From: Amycolatopsis bullii | GTDB taxonomy: Bacteria; Actinomycetota; Actinomycetes; Mycobacteriales; Pseudonocardiaceae | DNA: 64,000 bases | Reading direction: 5' to 3' | Assembly (NCBI RefSeq): GCF_014654205.1 | Contig: NZ_BNAW01000028.1 | Span: 1-64,000 of the forward strand | In this document: positions 28,169-36,338 of the stretch, piece by piece | How the letters are laid out: the number at the start of each line of letters is the position of its first letter | Position numbering within the stretch: position 1 is the first letter of the stretch | Program-made: the position numbers and the translations under genes | The notes under the pieces: model-generated | What the model saw: only the letters and a program-made list of their open reading frames with translations | Told to the model about the DNA's origin: nothing | Database searches by the model: none

Positions 28169-28522
28169 ATGTCCCGACGCATCGTCACGGCACTCGCGGT
28201 CCTCGCCTTCGCCCCGGTCGCCTGCGGCGCCCCGCCCGGCAACCCGGGCACGACGACCTCGACTTCGACTTCGGCCTCCACCTCGGCTCCGGCGAAACGG
28301 ATCAAGGTCCCGGACGTTTCGGGCATGAACCACCAGGACGCCCAGAACGCGATGCAGCAGGCCGGGCTCTACAACCTCCGCGAGGTCGACGGCACCGGCC
28401 AGGGCCGCGCGCTGGTGATCGACCGCAACTGGCGCCAGACGGCCCAGGACCCGCCGGCCGGCACGGAAGTCGCCCCGGACGCGGTGATCACCCTGACGGC
28501 GGTCAAGTACGACGACCGCTAA
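28169..28522 (+). CDS. Single-PASTA-domain lipoprotein
   Basis: This 117-aa protein has a signal peptide ending in 'AFAPVACGAPP', with Cys about residue 19 as a likely, slightly non-canonical lipidation site, then a Thr/Ser-rich linker and one PASTA domain ('KVPDVSGMNHQDAQNAMQQAGLYNLREVDG...DPPAGTEVAPDAVITLTA'). PASTA domains bind muropeptides or beta-lactams, so the protein probably sits on the outer membrane face near peptidoglycan. ATG 28169 lacks a strong ribosome site. The stop overlaps the convergent SRPBCC stop by 4 bp. Confidence 0.85.
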   Translation: MSRRIVTALAVLAFAPVACGAPPGNPGTTTSTSTSASTSAPAKRIKVPDVSGMNHQDAQNAMQQAGLYNLREVDGTGQGRALVIDRNWRQTAQDPPAGTEVAPDAVITLTAVKYDDR

Positions 28523-29154
28523 GCCTCCGGCGGAGTCGTGTACGCCTTGAGCGTGCGGTCGGCCGCCGCCCGGGCCTTGGCCGGGTCGGCGCCCGCCGCC
28601 ACGTCGGCCTCGTACCACGCCTCGTTCGAAGCGGTCATGAACCGGATGCCGTCGGGCGACATCATCCAGGCCATCGCCGCCTCGGGGTCGACGGCCGTTC
28701 CCGGCGCGCGCAGGTGCAGCACCAGGCCGACCAGCGCCCCGTCCCAGCCGATGCCGACCGCACCCGGGCCGAACTCGTCCCAGCGGTCGTCGACGTGCGC
28801 CACGTGCTCCAGTTCGAACCGCGTGCCCGGACCTTCCGGCGTCAGGCGAACCTCGATCCAGCTGACGTTGCCGCCGAACTCCCAGGTGGCGGCGAAGCTC
28901 TTCGGCGGGTCGCAGCGCTCGATCGTGCCGCCGGCGTTGCCCTCCAGTTGGTACTTCCCGCCGACCTCGAGCTCCCCGCTGACCGGCAGGAACCAGCGGG
29001 GGATGCGCTCGGGGTTCGTGCACGCGTCCCACAGGTCGGCGAGGTCGGTGTCGTAGACCTGGCTGATCGTGAGGACGCGGGCCTCCTTCCCCTCGAGCAC
29101 CCGGTCGCCGAGCGTCCGGCGGACGGCACTGATCTGGTGGCTGACGTCGATCAC
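28519..29154 (-). CDS. SRPBCC/AHSA1-like domain protein
   Basis: This 211-aa START/Bet v1-like fold protein reads 'VYDTDLADLWDACTNPERIPRWFLPVSGELEVGGKYQLEGNAGGTIERCDPPKSFAATWEFGG', the signature of the AHSA1 subgroup usually encoded beside ArsR repressors. It probably binds a hydrophobic ligand; no catalytic residue is evident. Its GTG start overlaps the stop of the ArsR gene by 4 bp, so the two are translationally coupled, and AGAAGG precedes it. Confidence 0.88.
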   Translation of the reverse strand: MIDVSHQISAVRRTLGDRVLEGKEARVLTISQVYDTDLADLWDACTNPERIPRWFLPVSGELEVGGKYQLEGNAGGTIERCDPPKSFAATWEFGGNVSWIEVRLTPEGPGTRFELEHVAHVDDRWDEFGPGAVGIGWDGALVGLVLHLRAPGTAVDPEAAMAWMMSPDGIRFMTASNEAWYEADVAAGADPAKARAAADRTLKAYTTPPEA

Positions 29155-29498
29155 GAACCTTCTCCTTGGTTGAGGCGGCGCTCGCGCTTGCCGCGGGCGA
29201 TTTCGGTGGCCAGCGCGTCCAGCGGCGGCGTCCAGTACCGGCGGAACCGGTCGAGCCAGACGTCGACGTCGCGCAGCGGGGCGTGGCCGACCGCGTACAG
29301 CCGTCTGGTCCCGTCTTGGCGGACGACCGCGAAGCCGTTGTCCCGCAACACCTTCAGGTGCTGCGACACCGCCGGCTGCGAGATGCCGAACTCGGCCCGG
29401 ATCACCTCGGTCACCGCACCGGCGGCCCGTTCGCCGTCGGCCAGCAGCTCGAGGATCCGGCGGCGGACCGGGTCGCCGAGGACGTCGAAGGCGTGCAC
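29151..29498 (-). CDS. ArsR-family repressor (SRPBCC-linked subgroup)
   Basis: This 115-aa winged-helix protein reads 'FDVLGDPVRRRILELLADGERAAGAVTEVI', recognition helix 'FGISQPAVSQHLKVLRDNGFAVVRQDG', then 'RLYAVGHAPLRDVDVWLDRFRRYW'. The metal-binding Cys pair of true ArsR is missing, as expected for the subgroup encoded with AHSA1-like proteins. GTG at 29498. It leads a two-gene operon and probably autoregulates through a palindrome just upstream. Confidence 0.92.
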   Translation of the reverse strand: MHAFDVLGDPVRRRILELLADGERAAGAVTEVIRAEFGISQPAVSQHLKVLRDNGFAVVRQDGTRRLYAVGHAPLRDVDVWLDRFRRYWTPPLDALATEIARGKRERRLNQGEGS

Positions 29499-29519
29499 CC
29501 GGCCAAGCTACAAGTATCC

Positions 29520-29531
29520 ACTTATATAAGT
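29520..29531. promoter_or_regulatory. ACTTATATAAGT palindrome, probable ArsR operator
   Basis: A perfect 12-bp palindrome of striking AT content in a GC-rich region, 22 bp upstream of the ArsR start. AAGTATCC adjoins it, giving a second half-site-like AAGTAT. The position fits autorepression over the -10 region. Confidence 0.65.
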
Positions 29532-29626
29532 CAACCCTGAAACAAATGGGCCGATGTGGGTAACCCCCGGTGAACATCAGCCGACATCGGTTCCGCTCCG
29601 CCGCGCGACCCGCGACGATCGAGGCC

Positions 29627-31294
29627 GTGAAGTCGCCACGCGCGGTCCGCTTCGCCTTCCAGCCGCTGTACAGCCTCCACACGGGAGGTGTCGTGGCGCA
29701 CGAAGCGCTGGCCAGGCCCGGCCGCGGCACCGTCCCCGAGCTGCTCGCGCAGGCGCGCCGCGACGGCAGGCTCGCCGAGGCCGACGTCGGGCTCGCGGTC
29801 GCCGCCGTCCGGCAGGACGCGGAAGACCCGACGTCGCTCCCCCTGCACCTGAACCTCTCCGCCCGCACCCTGGCCGCGCCGCCGTCGATGTACGAGGGCC
29901 TCCTCGAGGCGCTCGGTCAGGCCGGCCGCCGCACCCGCGACGTCGTGCTGGAGATCGGCCCGCCGTTCGCGCCGCTGCCGCCCGGCCGCGCGCTCGCCGG
30001 CATGCGGGAGCTCACCGAGCTCGGCTTCCGGCTCGCCCTCGACGGCCTCGGCCGCGGAGACCTGCCGCTGGGCCTGCTGGTCGAGGCGCCGATCGACCTG
30101 GTCAAGCTCGACCGGACCGTGCTGCGCGGGCTGCCGGACGACCCCGCTTCGGTCGCCGTGGCCGAGGCCTTGCTGCACTACACGAACCGCACCGGCACGC
30201 GGCTGGTCGCGACCGGCGTCGAGACCGACGCGCAGCTCGACGCCGTCCGCAACCTGGGCGTGCGGATCGCGCAGGGGCACCTCCTTGCGCCGCCGACGGC
30301 CGCCGGCCCGGCGCCGGCGCTGCTCACGCGCGCCCGCCCTTCGACCGGCGCCCCGGCACCCTGCGTCGGCGACTTCCTCCGCCCGGCGACGACCCTGCCG
30401 GAATCGGCGACGTGCGACGAAGTCCGCGCGGTGCTGGCGGCGGCCGACGCACCGAGCGGCGTGGTCGGGGTGGACGAGCTGAACCGGCCGCGCTGGTCGG
30501 TCGACCGGACCCGGTTCCTGGTCGCGGTCACCGGCCCGTACGGGCACGCGCTGCACGCGAAGCGCCCGGCGGCCCGCCTCGCGGACACCCCGCACACGAT
30601 CGAGGCCCGCGCCGGCGCGATGGAGTTCCTCGAGCTGGTCACCGACGCGGACTGGGGCCGCACCGGCGACGACGTGGTCGTGGTCGACGAGCTCGGCCGC
30701 TGCCTCGGCGTGGTGCTGGTGACCGAGGTGGTCCGAGGCGTCGCGGAGGCGAAGGTCGAGGCGGCCGCGGCGCTGAACCCGCTGACACGGTTGCCGGGCA
30801 GCGACACGATCGCCCGCGACGTGGCCCGCCGCATCACCATCGGCGAGCCGTTCGTGGCGGCCTGGCTCGACATCGACGGGTTCAAGGCGGTCAACGACAC
30901 GGCGGGCTTCGCGGCGGGCGACAACCTGATCCGCGAGATGGGCGCGGCACTGACGGAGCTGGCCGGCGGGTTGCGGCGCATGCGCGTGAGCCACGTGGGC
31001 GGCGACGACTTCCTGGTGGTGTGCGATGTCGACGAAATCGCGACGGTGGCGGGAGCGTTGCTGGACCGGTCCTGGTCGGCCGACGGCCTGCCGGTGACCG
31101 TCTCGCTGGCGACGCTGGTCTGCGCGAGTGGCGCGATCGGTTCGTACCAGGACGTTTCGCGGTTGCTGGCGCCGTTGAAGAAGCGCGCGAAGGCGGTGCC
31201 GGGGTCGAGCTGGGTGCTGAGCCGCCCGGGCGCGGAGCGGGTGGAAGTGCTGCGCGGCATCGGAACCCGCGGGTTGCGGGCCGCGGTCGGCTAA
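29627..31294 (+). CDS. EAL-CBS-like-GGDEF cyclic-di-GMP protein
   Basis: About 555 aa. The EAL domain comes first (~5-245): 'AHEALARP' keeps EAL and 'VKLDRTVL' keeps Lys, but the DDFG loop reads 'LDGLGRGD' and 'LEIGPPF' replaces LEITE, so hydrolysis is doubtful. A middle region (~255-395) has two 'VVGVDELNRPRWSV'/'VVVVDELGRCLGVV' strands like a CBS pair. The C-terminal GGDEF domain (~400-545) keeps 'DIDGFKAVND' and GGDDF, so diguanylate cyclase activity is plausible. There are no membrane segments. GTG 29627 is chosen by domain start; GTG 29570 is possible. The stop overlaps the convergent TetR stop by 4 bp. Confidence 0.85.
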   Translation: MKSPRAVRFAFQPLYSLHTGGVVAHEALARPGRGTVPELLAQARRDGRLAEADVGLAVAAVRQDAEDPTSLPLHLNLSARTLAAPPSMYEGLLEALGQAGRRTRDVVLEIGPPFAPLPPGRALAGMRELTELGFRLALDGLGRGDLPLGLLVEAPIDLVKLDRTVLRGLPDDPASVAVAEALLHYTNRTGTRLVATGVETDAQLDAVRNLGVRIAQGHLLAPPTAAGPAPALLTRARPSTGAPAPCVGDFLRPATTLPESATCDEVRAVLAAADAPSGVVGVDELNRPRWSVDRTRFLVAVTGPYGHALHAKRPAARLADTPHTIEARAGAMEFLELVTDADWGRTGDDVVVVDELGRCLGVVLVTEVVRGVAEAKVEAAAALNPLTRLPGSDTIARDVARRITIGEPFVAAWLDIDGFKAVNDTAGFAAGDNLIREMGAALTELAGGLRRMRVSHVGGDDFLVVCDVDEIATVAGALLDRSWSADGLPVTVSLATLVCASGAIGSYQDVSRLLAPLKKRAKAVPGSSWVLSRPGAERVEVLRGIGTRGLRAAVG

Positions 31295-31920
31295 CCCGGC
31301 GGCCAGTCGAGGGCCAGCTGAGCCGGGATCGTCAGCGCCGCCCAAGTCACGTACTCCTCGTGCGCCCACCCGCACACCGTCGTCAAGTGGTCGTAGGCCT
31401 CGTGCGAGGTGATCAACCCGATCGCGTCGGCCAAGCGCCCGGCCGACGCCCCTTCGGATGCCAGTCCCGCCGCCGAAAGCCGCTCCACGATCTCCGCGCG
31501 GCGCAGCACCGCGAGCTCGGCCCGGACCGCCGCCACCTCCGCGTCCGCCGCGGCCGCCGTCGTGAACGCGCGCCAGATCGGCAACGAATCGCGTACCCCC
31601 GCCGCGACGCGGGCGACCACCGACGGCAGGTCCGCCGGTCCGGCCGGGCCCGCCAAGGCGTCCAGGTCCACCGCGTCCGGGTCGCCCGCGAAGCCGGCCC
31701 GGAACGCGGCCAGCAGCAGCTGCGGTTTGCGGCCCGCCTGCGTCACCGTTTCCAGGCTCACCCCCGCCTCCGCGGCGATCTGCCGCATGCTCGTGCCCGC
31801 GTAGCCGCGCGCGGCGAACAGCTTCCCCGCCGTCGCCACCACGTGGGCCCGGGTCCGGCGCGCGCGGCCTTCGCGCACCGGTGAGGCATAACGGCGCCGC
31901 GCGCCTTCGGGTATCGTCAT
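31291..31920 (-). CDS. TetR-family transcriptional regulator
   Basis: This 209-aa protein has the N-terminal TetR helix-turn-helix 'VVATAGKLFAARGYAGTSMRQIAAEAGVSLETVTQAG' (about residues 27-65) and an Ala-rich, all-helical ligand domain. It is divergent from a macrolide-type glycosyltransferase with a 41-bp gap that carries an inverted repeat, so it most likely represses that gene and itself. The stop overlaps the convergent EAL-GGDEF gene. Confidence 0.92.
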   Translation of the reverse strand: MTIPEGARRRYASPVREGRARRTRAHVVATAGKLFAARGYAGTSMRQIAAEAGVSLETVTQAGRKPQLLLAAFRAGFAGDPDAVDLDALAGPAGPADLPSVVARVAAGVRDSLPIWRAFTTAAAADAEVAAVRAELAVLRRAEIVERLSAAGLASEGASAGRLADAIGLITSHEAYDHLTTVCGWAHEEYVTWAALTIPAQLALDWPPG

Positions 31921-31951
31921 CAATTGGATAGTACATCGTATCGGTCAATTG
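31921..31951. promoter_or_regulatory. CAATTG...CAATTG operator between TetR and glycosyltransferase
   Basis: CAATTGGATA (31921-31930) faces TATC-GGT-CAATTG (31939-31951); the arms GATA/TATC and CAATTG repeat with a 3-bp offset. It lies exactly in the divergent gap and ends at the GAGGGGG ribosome site of the glycosyltransferase. Confidence 0.6.
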
Positions 31952-31961
31952 AGGGGGAACC

Positions 31962-33161
31962 ATGACCCGGGTACTCGTCTGCGTGCAGCCCGCGCGCGGC
32001 CACGTCGGGCCCACCAAGCCGATCGTCGAGGCGCTGGCCGCCGGCGGGCACGAGGTCACCGTCGTCACCGGGGCACGCCACCGGGAGACGTTCGAGAAGC
32101 TGGGCGCCACCGTCGACCTCCTGCCGCCGGCGGCCGACTTCGACGAAACCGACCTGGACGGCACGATCCCGGGCCGCGCCGGGAAGCGCGGCCTGGAGCT
32201 CGCCCGCTTCGAGCTCGCGAACTTCGTCCGCGCGATGCCGCACCAGCTCGGCGTCATCGACCGGCACGAAGCCGACGTCATCCTGTGCGATCCGCTGATG
32301 CCGGCCGGGCTGGCCCTGGTCCGCCGGGAACGGCGGCCGCGCCTGCTGACGCTCGGCTTCCTGCCGTTCATGCCGCCCGTTCCGAGCGGCCCGCCCGGGC
32401 ACCCGCTGCGCGCCGCGATCCTCAAGGCGCTCACGCCGTGGATGACCGGGCCCGCGCAGAAGCTGGCGAAGGAGCTGCTCGGCGGCGACCCGGGCATGCT
32501 CTTCACGGACTGGCCGCTGCACAGCGACGGCGTCCTGCAGATGACCTGCCCGGGCTTCGAGTACCCGCGCGAGGGCGTGCCGCTGCACTTCATCGGCCCG
32601 ACGACGGTCAGTGCGGTGAGCGAGCACCCGCTGCCGCCGTGGTGGGCCGACCTGGACGGCGACCGGCCGGTCGTGCACGTGACCCAGGGAACGGTCGCGA
32701 ACGACGACCTCGGCCGGCTCGTCGAACCCGCCATCGACGCCCTGGCCGGCGAGGACGTCCTGGTCGTGGTGACGACGTGCGGCACGCCGCTGCGGCCGGG
32801 TCCGCTGCCGGACAACGTCCGGGTGGCCGACCTCCTGCCCTACGACGAGCTGCTCCCCCGCTGCGCCGCCATGGTCACCAACGGCGGGTACGGCGGGGTC
32901 AACCACGCCCTCCGCTACGGCGTGCCGCTGGTCGTGGTCGGGGCCAGCGAAGACAAGCGCGACGTCGCGGCCCGGGTCACCTGGTCCGGCGCGGGGATCG
33001 GCCGCGCCCGTGCGAAGGCTTCACCGCGGACCCTGCGGCGTGACGTCCGCAAGGTCCTGACCGACCCGCGCTACCGCACCCGCGCGCGCGAGCTGGCCAC
33101 CGAAATGGCCGCCGCACCCCCGATGGCCGAAGTCGCCAAGCTCATCACGACGGGCTCGTGA
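31962..33161 (+). CDS. MGT-type UDP-glycosyltransferase (macrolide glycosyltransferase-like, GT1)
   Basis: This 399-aa GT-B enzyme begins 'VLVCVQPARGHVGPTKPIVEALAAGGHEVTVVTG' (N-terminal acceptor domain) and has the C-terminal donor-binding stretch 'LLPYDELLPRCAAMVTNGGYGGVNHALRYGVPLVVVG' with 'DKRDVAARVTWSGAG', the GT1 signature. Relatives glycosylate macrolides, flavonoids or other xenobiotics, and with a divergent TetR a detoxification role is likely. Good GAGGGGG ribosome site before ATG 31962. The gene ends inside a perfect bidirectional terminator. Confidence 0.9.
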   Translation: MTRVLVCVQPARGHVGPTKPIVEALAAGGHEVTVVTGARHRETFEKLGATVDLLPPAADFDETDLDGTIPGRAGKRGLELARFELANFVRAMPHQLGVIDRHEADVILCDPLMPAGLALVRRERRPRLLTLGFLPFMPPVPSGPPGHPLRAAILKALTPWMTGPAQKLAKELLGGDPGMLFTDWPLHSDGVLQMTCPGFEYPREGVPLHFIGPTTVSAVSEHPLPPWWADLDGDRPVVHVTQGTVANDDLGRLVEPAIDALAGEDVLVVVTTCGTPLRPGPLPDNVRVADLLPYDELLPRCAAMVTNGGYGGVNHALRYGVPLVVVGASEDKRDVAARVTWSGAGIGRARAKASPRTLRRDVRKVLTDPRYRTRARELATEMAAAPPMAEVAKLITTGS

Positions 33162-33200
33162 GTGAGAAACAGGGTTCTGACCCTGTTTCTCACTCACGAG
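33155..33200. terminator. Perfect 21-bp bidirectional hairpin spanning two stop codons
   Basis: Arms at 33155-33175 and 33180-33200 pair perfectly around TCTG. The left arm contains the glycosyltransferase stop and the right arm contains the sulfotransferase stop of the convergent gene. Without a T-tract it resembles other actinomycete terminators. Confidence 0.85.
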
Positions 33201-34354
33201 CCGTGGGCGGAGAGGTAGCTTGCGAAGCGCTCGTCGACCTCTTCGGGTGTCAGGCCGAAGTCCGCCAGGCGGTACCGGTGCACCGGTTTGCGCTCCCCGG
33301 TGCGGCTCGCTTCGTGCACCGACGTCATCGCCGCCCGCGCCTCCGGCGTGAACTCCAGTCCGAAGTGGTCGTACACAATGGACACCGTGCCGATCGGGTC
33401 CGCGACGAAGTCCTCGTACCGCACGTCGCAGAACTGCGCCGGGTCGTGCCGCGCCCGGGCCCAGCCGAACTCGTCGGCTCCGCGCGCCCACAGCTCGAGC
33501 TGCCCGCGCCCGATCACCTCGCCGCGGAACTTCGTGGACCAGCCGTCCGCGGCCTTCTCGGCCAGGCTGCACATCGACGCCATGATCGTGCTCGGCGCCC
33601 GGTGCGTCTGGACGACCAGCGCGTCCGGGTAGTTCGCCATCAGCGCGTCCAGCGCGAAGAGGTGGCTGGGGTTCTTGAGCACCCAGCGCTTGCCCGCGTC
33701 CGGCAGCCCGATCAGCTGCAGGTTGCGCTTGTGCCGGGCGTAGGCGTCCGTCCAGTCCTGCTTGGCCAGCCAGCGCGAGTACCGCGGCAGGTGCGCGAGG
33801 CACTCGAAGGACACCGACCGCATCGACTGGCGCAGCAGCTGCCAGCACTCCTCCACCTGGTCGGCGGACATGTGGTGGACGCCCATGAACTCCGGGTGCT
33901 CGACGTGGTGGCGCTCGTACCCGGCCTGGATCCCCTGGAAGATCGGGTTGTCCGCCCACGCGTCCCGCGGTGGCCGCGGCTGCGGGACCTCGGCGAGCCA
34001 CACTTCCAGCCCCTGGTGTGCCGGGTCCTCGGCGAGCAGCCGGTGCAGGGCCGTCGTGCCGGTGCGGGGCAGCCCCGTGACGAAAATCGGCCGCTCGATG
34101 CGGACGTCGGCGTACGCCGGGTTCTGCTTCCACGACGCCTCGCTCAGCAGCCGCGCCACCAAGGCGCCGCGCAGCATCGCCCGGTGCACCTTGTTGCCGT
34201 ACGGCGTCAGTTCCTCGTCGGCCTCGTACGACTCCAGCAGCACGCGCAGGCCTTCGGCGTACTCGTCCGCGCCGAAGTCGCCGAGCCCGGTGAGCTTCGA
34301 CGCCGAGGCGTGCAGGTCGTCGAAGGTGCCGACGTCTTCCCGGCCGGGGAGCAT
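33194..34354 (-). CDS. PAPS-dependent sulfotransferase family protein
   Basis: This 386-aa protein carries the 5'-phosphosulfate loop 'ERPIFVTGLPRTGTTALHRLLAEDP' (~90-115), 'VLKNPSHLFALDALMANYPDALVVQTHRAPSTIMASMCS' with the 3'-phosphate-binding Arg/Ser, and a C-terminal 'YRLADFGLTPEEVDERFASYL'. It resembles mycobacterial Sulfotransfer_3 enzymes that sulfate lipids or sterol-like alcohols. It is the last gene of a four-gene minus operon, 8 bp after the SDR stop with AGGAGGG before ATG 34354. The divergent cysD-cysNC pair would supply its donor. The acceptor is unknown. Confidence 0.9.
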   Translation of the reverse strand: MLPGREDVGTFDDLHASASKLTGLGDFGADEYAEGLRVLLESYEADEELTPYGNKVHRAMLRGALVARLLSEASWKQNPAYADVRIERPIFVTGLPRTGTTALHRLLAEDPAHQGLEVWLAEVPQPRPPRDAWADNPIFQGIQAGYERHHVEHPEFMGVHHMSADQVEECWQLLRQSMRSVSFECLAHLPRYSRWLAKQDWTDAYARHKRNLQLIGLPDAGKRWVLKNPSHLFALDALMANYPDALVVQTHRAPSTIMASMCSLAEKAADGWSTKFRGEVIGRGQLELWARGADEFGWARARHDPAQFCDVRYEDFVADPIGTVSIVYDHFGLEFTPEARAAMTSVHEASRTGERKPVHRYRLADFGLTPEEVDERFASYLSAHGS

Positions 34355-34362
34355 GAACCCTC

Positions 34363-35151
34363 CTAGTGGTGGTACTCGCCGCCGTTGACGTCGAGGCACT
34401 GCCCGGTGATCGCCCGTGCCATCGGCGAGGCGAGGAACACCACGGCATCGGCGATCTCGTCGGGCTCCGGCAGTTTGCGCAGGTCTATGGTGGACGCCGT
34501 TTCGTTGTAGACGTCCTCCGGTGTGACGCCGCGTTCCTTGGCCAGGTAGGCGAAGTACCACTGGAGGTTCGGCCCCCAGATGTACCCGGGCGCCACGGTG
34601 TTGACGCGCACGCCGTCCGGCCCCAGCTCGCTGGCGAGGCTCTGGGACAGCGAAAGCAGCGCCGACTTCGCCATCTTGTAGGCCCCGAAGGTTCGCCGCG
34701 AATGCCGCAGCACGGCCGAGTTGATCATCACCAGCGAGCCCTTGCTCTCCTTGAGCGCGGGCAGGAACAACCGGGTCAGCCGGAGCACCGAGATCGCCGC
34801 CGTCTCGAACCCCGCGCGGACGGCGTCGAGGTCCACAGTGGCCAGATCGGTCAGCGGCGGGACGGCGAAGGCGTTGTGCACCACCGCGTCCACCCGGCCG
34901 AACGCCTCCACCGCCTCACGCACCAGGTTCGCCGCGGAGTCCGCGTCGTCGATGTCGGTGCGGACCGCGACCGCCCGGCGGCCGAGGTCGGTCACCTCCT
35001 TCGCGACCTCGCTCAGCCGAGACTCGGTGCGCGCGGCGAGCACGACGTCCGCGCCGGCCTGCGCGCTGCGCACGGCGATCGACCGGCCGAGCCCCGGGCC
35101 GATACCCGAGACCACGACCACTTTGCCTTGCAGCAGATCGGACACGCTCAC
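34363..35151 (-). CDS. Short-chain dehydrogenase/reductase
   Basis: This 262-aa classical SDR has the cofactor loop 'VSGIGPGLGRSIAV' (Gly-rich, residues ~12-25), an 'NAF' motif where NNAG is usual, the catalytic Ser in 'MINSAVL', 'YKMAK' with Tyr/Lys (~155-159) and 'GQCLDVNGGEYHH' at the C-terminus. Arg in 'AARTESR' suggests NADP(H). It is likely an alcohol or ketone oxidoreductase acting on the substrate of the neighbouring DUF1214 and sulfotransferase genes. GTG 35151 overlaps the upstream stop by 4 bp; GTG 35145 is possible. Confidence 0.9.
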   Translation of the reverse strand: MSVSDLLQGKVVVVSGIGPGLGRSIAVRSAQAGADVVLAARTESRLSEVAKEVTDLGRRAVAVRTDIDDADSAANLVREAVEAFGRVDAVVHNAFAVPPLTDLATVDLDAVRAGFETAAISVLRLTRLFLPALKESKGSLVMINSAVLRHSRRTFGAYKMAKSALLSLSQSLASELGPDGVRVNTVAPGYIWGPNLQWYFAYLAKERGVTPEDVYNETASTIDLRKLPEPDEIADAVVFLASPMARAITGQCLDVNGGEYHH

Positions 35152-36338
35152 CCCAGCATCCGGGCGGCGACGGCGTCCTGCCGGGCCGCGATCCGCGCCG
35201 CCCACTGCTCCGGCGTCACCCGCGCGTCGGCGTGGTGGGGCAGCCGGTCGGGCAGCTCGTCGGTCTTGACCACCTCGACGACCGGGCCGTCGTCCGGGCC
35301 GAGGTCGCGGGCGAGCCGCTGCCAGCGGATCTGGACGTACCCGCGGTCGTGCCCGGTCAGCTCCAGCCAGTTCGCCAGCCCGGGGTCGCGCTCGGCGAGC
35401 ACGAACCGGATCTTGCCGTCCGGGTCGACCCGCGCCTGGTCGGCGGTCAGGCTCGTCTGGTGGTTGATGTAGTCGAGCGAGACGTACCAGAGGCTGCCGA
35501 GCTGGATGCCCTGGTACGGCGCGTCCGGGCAGCGCGGCACGGTGACGATCATCGCCTCTTCGGGGCCGAGCTCGTAGTGCCCGGCCGAGGAGAACTGCGT
35601 GGTGAGCCCGCCCGGTGTGGAGCGCGGCTCGGTCATCGTGTTCACCGGCAGGTTGTCGTAGAACCACTTCGGGAACGCGAGAAAGGTCTTGAGCCGGCTG
35701 AGCAGGATTTTGCCGGTGACGCCGTAGCGCTTGGCCAGCGCGGACCGGTCCGGCACCGGCGGCGCCTGGCCCGCCGTGTCGACGCACCGGATGCGGATCT
35801 CGCCCCGTCGTTCGGTGGCCCAGTCGCTGTAGACCTCGCGCACGACGAGCATCGACGAGCCCGCGCCGAGGACGAAGTAGTTCGGCGGCGGGTTGTCGCG
35901 GGCCGGGCCGAAGCGCAGCTCGAACCGGCCGTCCGGGCCGATCTTGAGCTGCCGGTCGTCGAACGCGGCGAGGCTGTCGGGCACCTCCACCGGCGAGTAG
36001 TCGCCGTTGAGGATCTGGAAGCTCAGGTCGGCGGTCGTCCCGCGGACCCCGGTGACCAGGTACTCGCGGTCGTCGCGGATGTTCGCGTTGAAGTACAGCG
36101 TGTCCGGGTTGTCCAGGCCCATCTTCGTGTACGGCCCGGTCGACGCGGTGAAGTACGGGAAGTCGCGCTGGTAGGCCCAGGCCATCTGCAGCGACGCCCG
36201 GATGCTGCCGGCGAGGTAGTCGTACCCCTCCAGAAGGCCCTGTTCGGTCTGCGCGGGCGGGGCTTCGGCGATCAGCTTCTCGGCCTCGACGATGGCGTCG
36301 GCGAACGGCCGGGTCAACGAGAACTCGTTCTCGATCAT
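35148..36338 (-). CDS. DUF1214-domain protein
   Basis: This 396-aa soluble protein reads 'TMTEPRSTPGGLTTQFSSAGHYELGPEEAMIVTVPRCPDAPYQGIQLGSLWYVSLDYINHQTSL' in the C-terminal half, typical of DUF1214 domains. The N-terminal half has 'YTKMGLDNPDTLYFNANIRDDREYLVTG', resembling the associated DUF1254-type region. The biochemical role of the family is not known; members often sit in lipid or sterol catabolic clusters. ATG 36338 overlaps the NTF2-like stop by 4 bp, and the stop overlaps the SDR start by 4 bp, so translation is coupled through the operon. Confidence 0.88.
   Translation of the reverse strand: MIENEFSLTRPFADAIVEAEKLIAEAPPAQTEQGLLEGYDYLAGSIRASLQMAWAYQRDFPYFTASTGPYTKMGLDNPDTLYFNANIRDDREYLVTGVRGTTADLSFQILNGDYSPVEVPDSLAAFDDRQLKIGPDGRFELRFGPARDNPPPNYFVLGAGSSMLVVREVYSDWATERRGEIRIRCVDTAGQAPPVPDRSALAKRYGVTGKILLSRLKTFLAFPKWFYDNLPVNTMTEPRSTPGGLTTQFSSAGHYELGPEEAMIVTVPRCPDAPYQGIQLGSLWYVSLDYINHQTSLTADQARVDPDGKIRFVLAERDPGLANWLELTGHDRGYVQIRWQRLARDLGPDDGPVVEVVKTDELPDRLPHHADARVTPEQWAARIAARQDAVAARMLG

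Noticed and set aside
28106..29032. N-terminal extension of the dNTPase frame
   Set aside because: It overlaps the PASTA and SRPBCC genes and has shadow composition.
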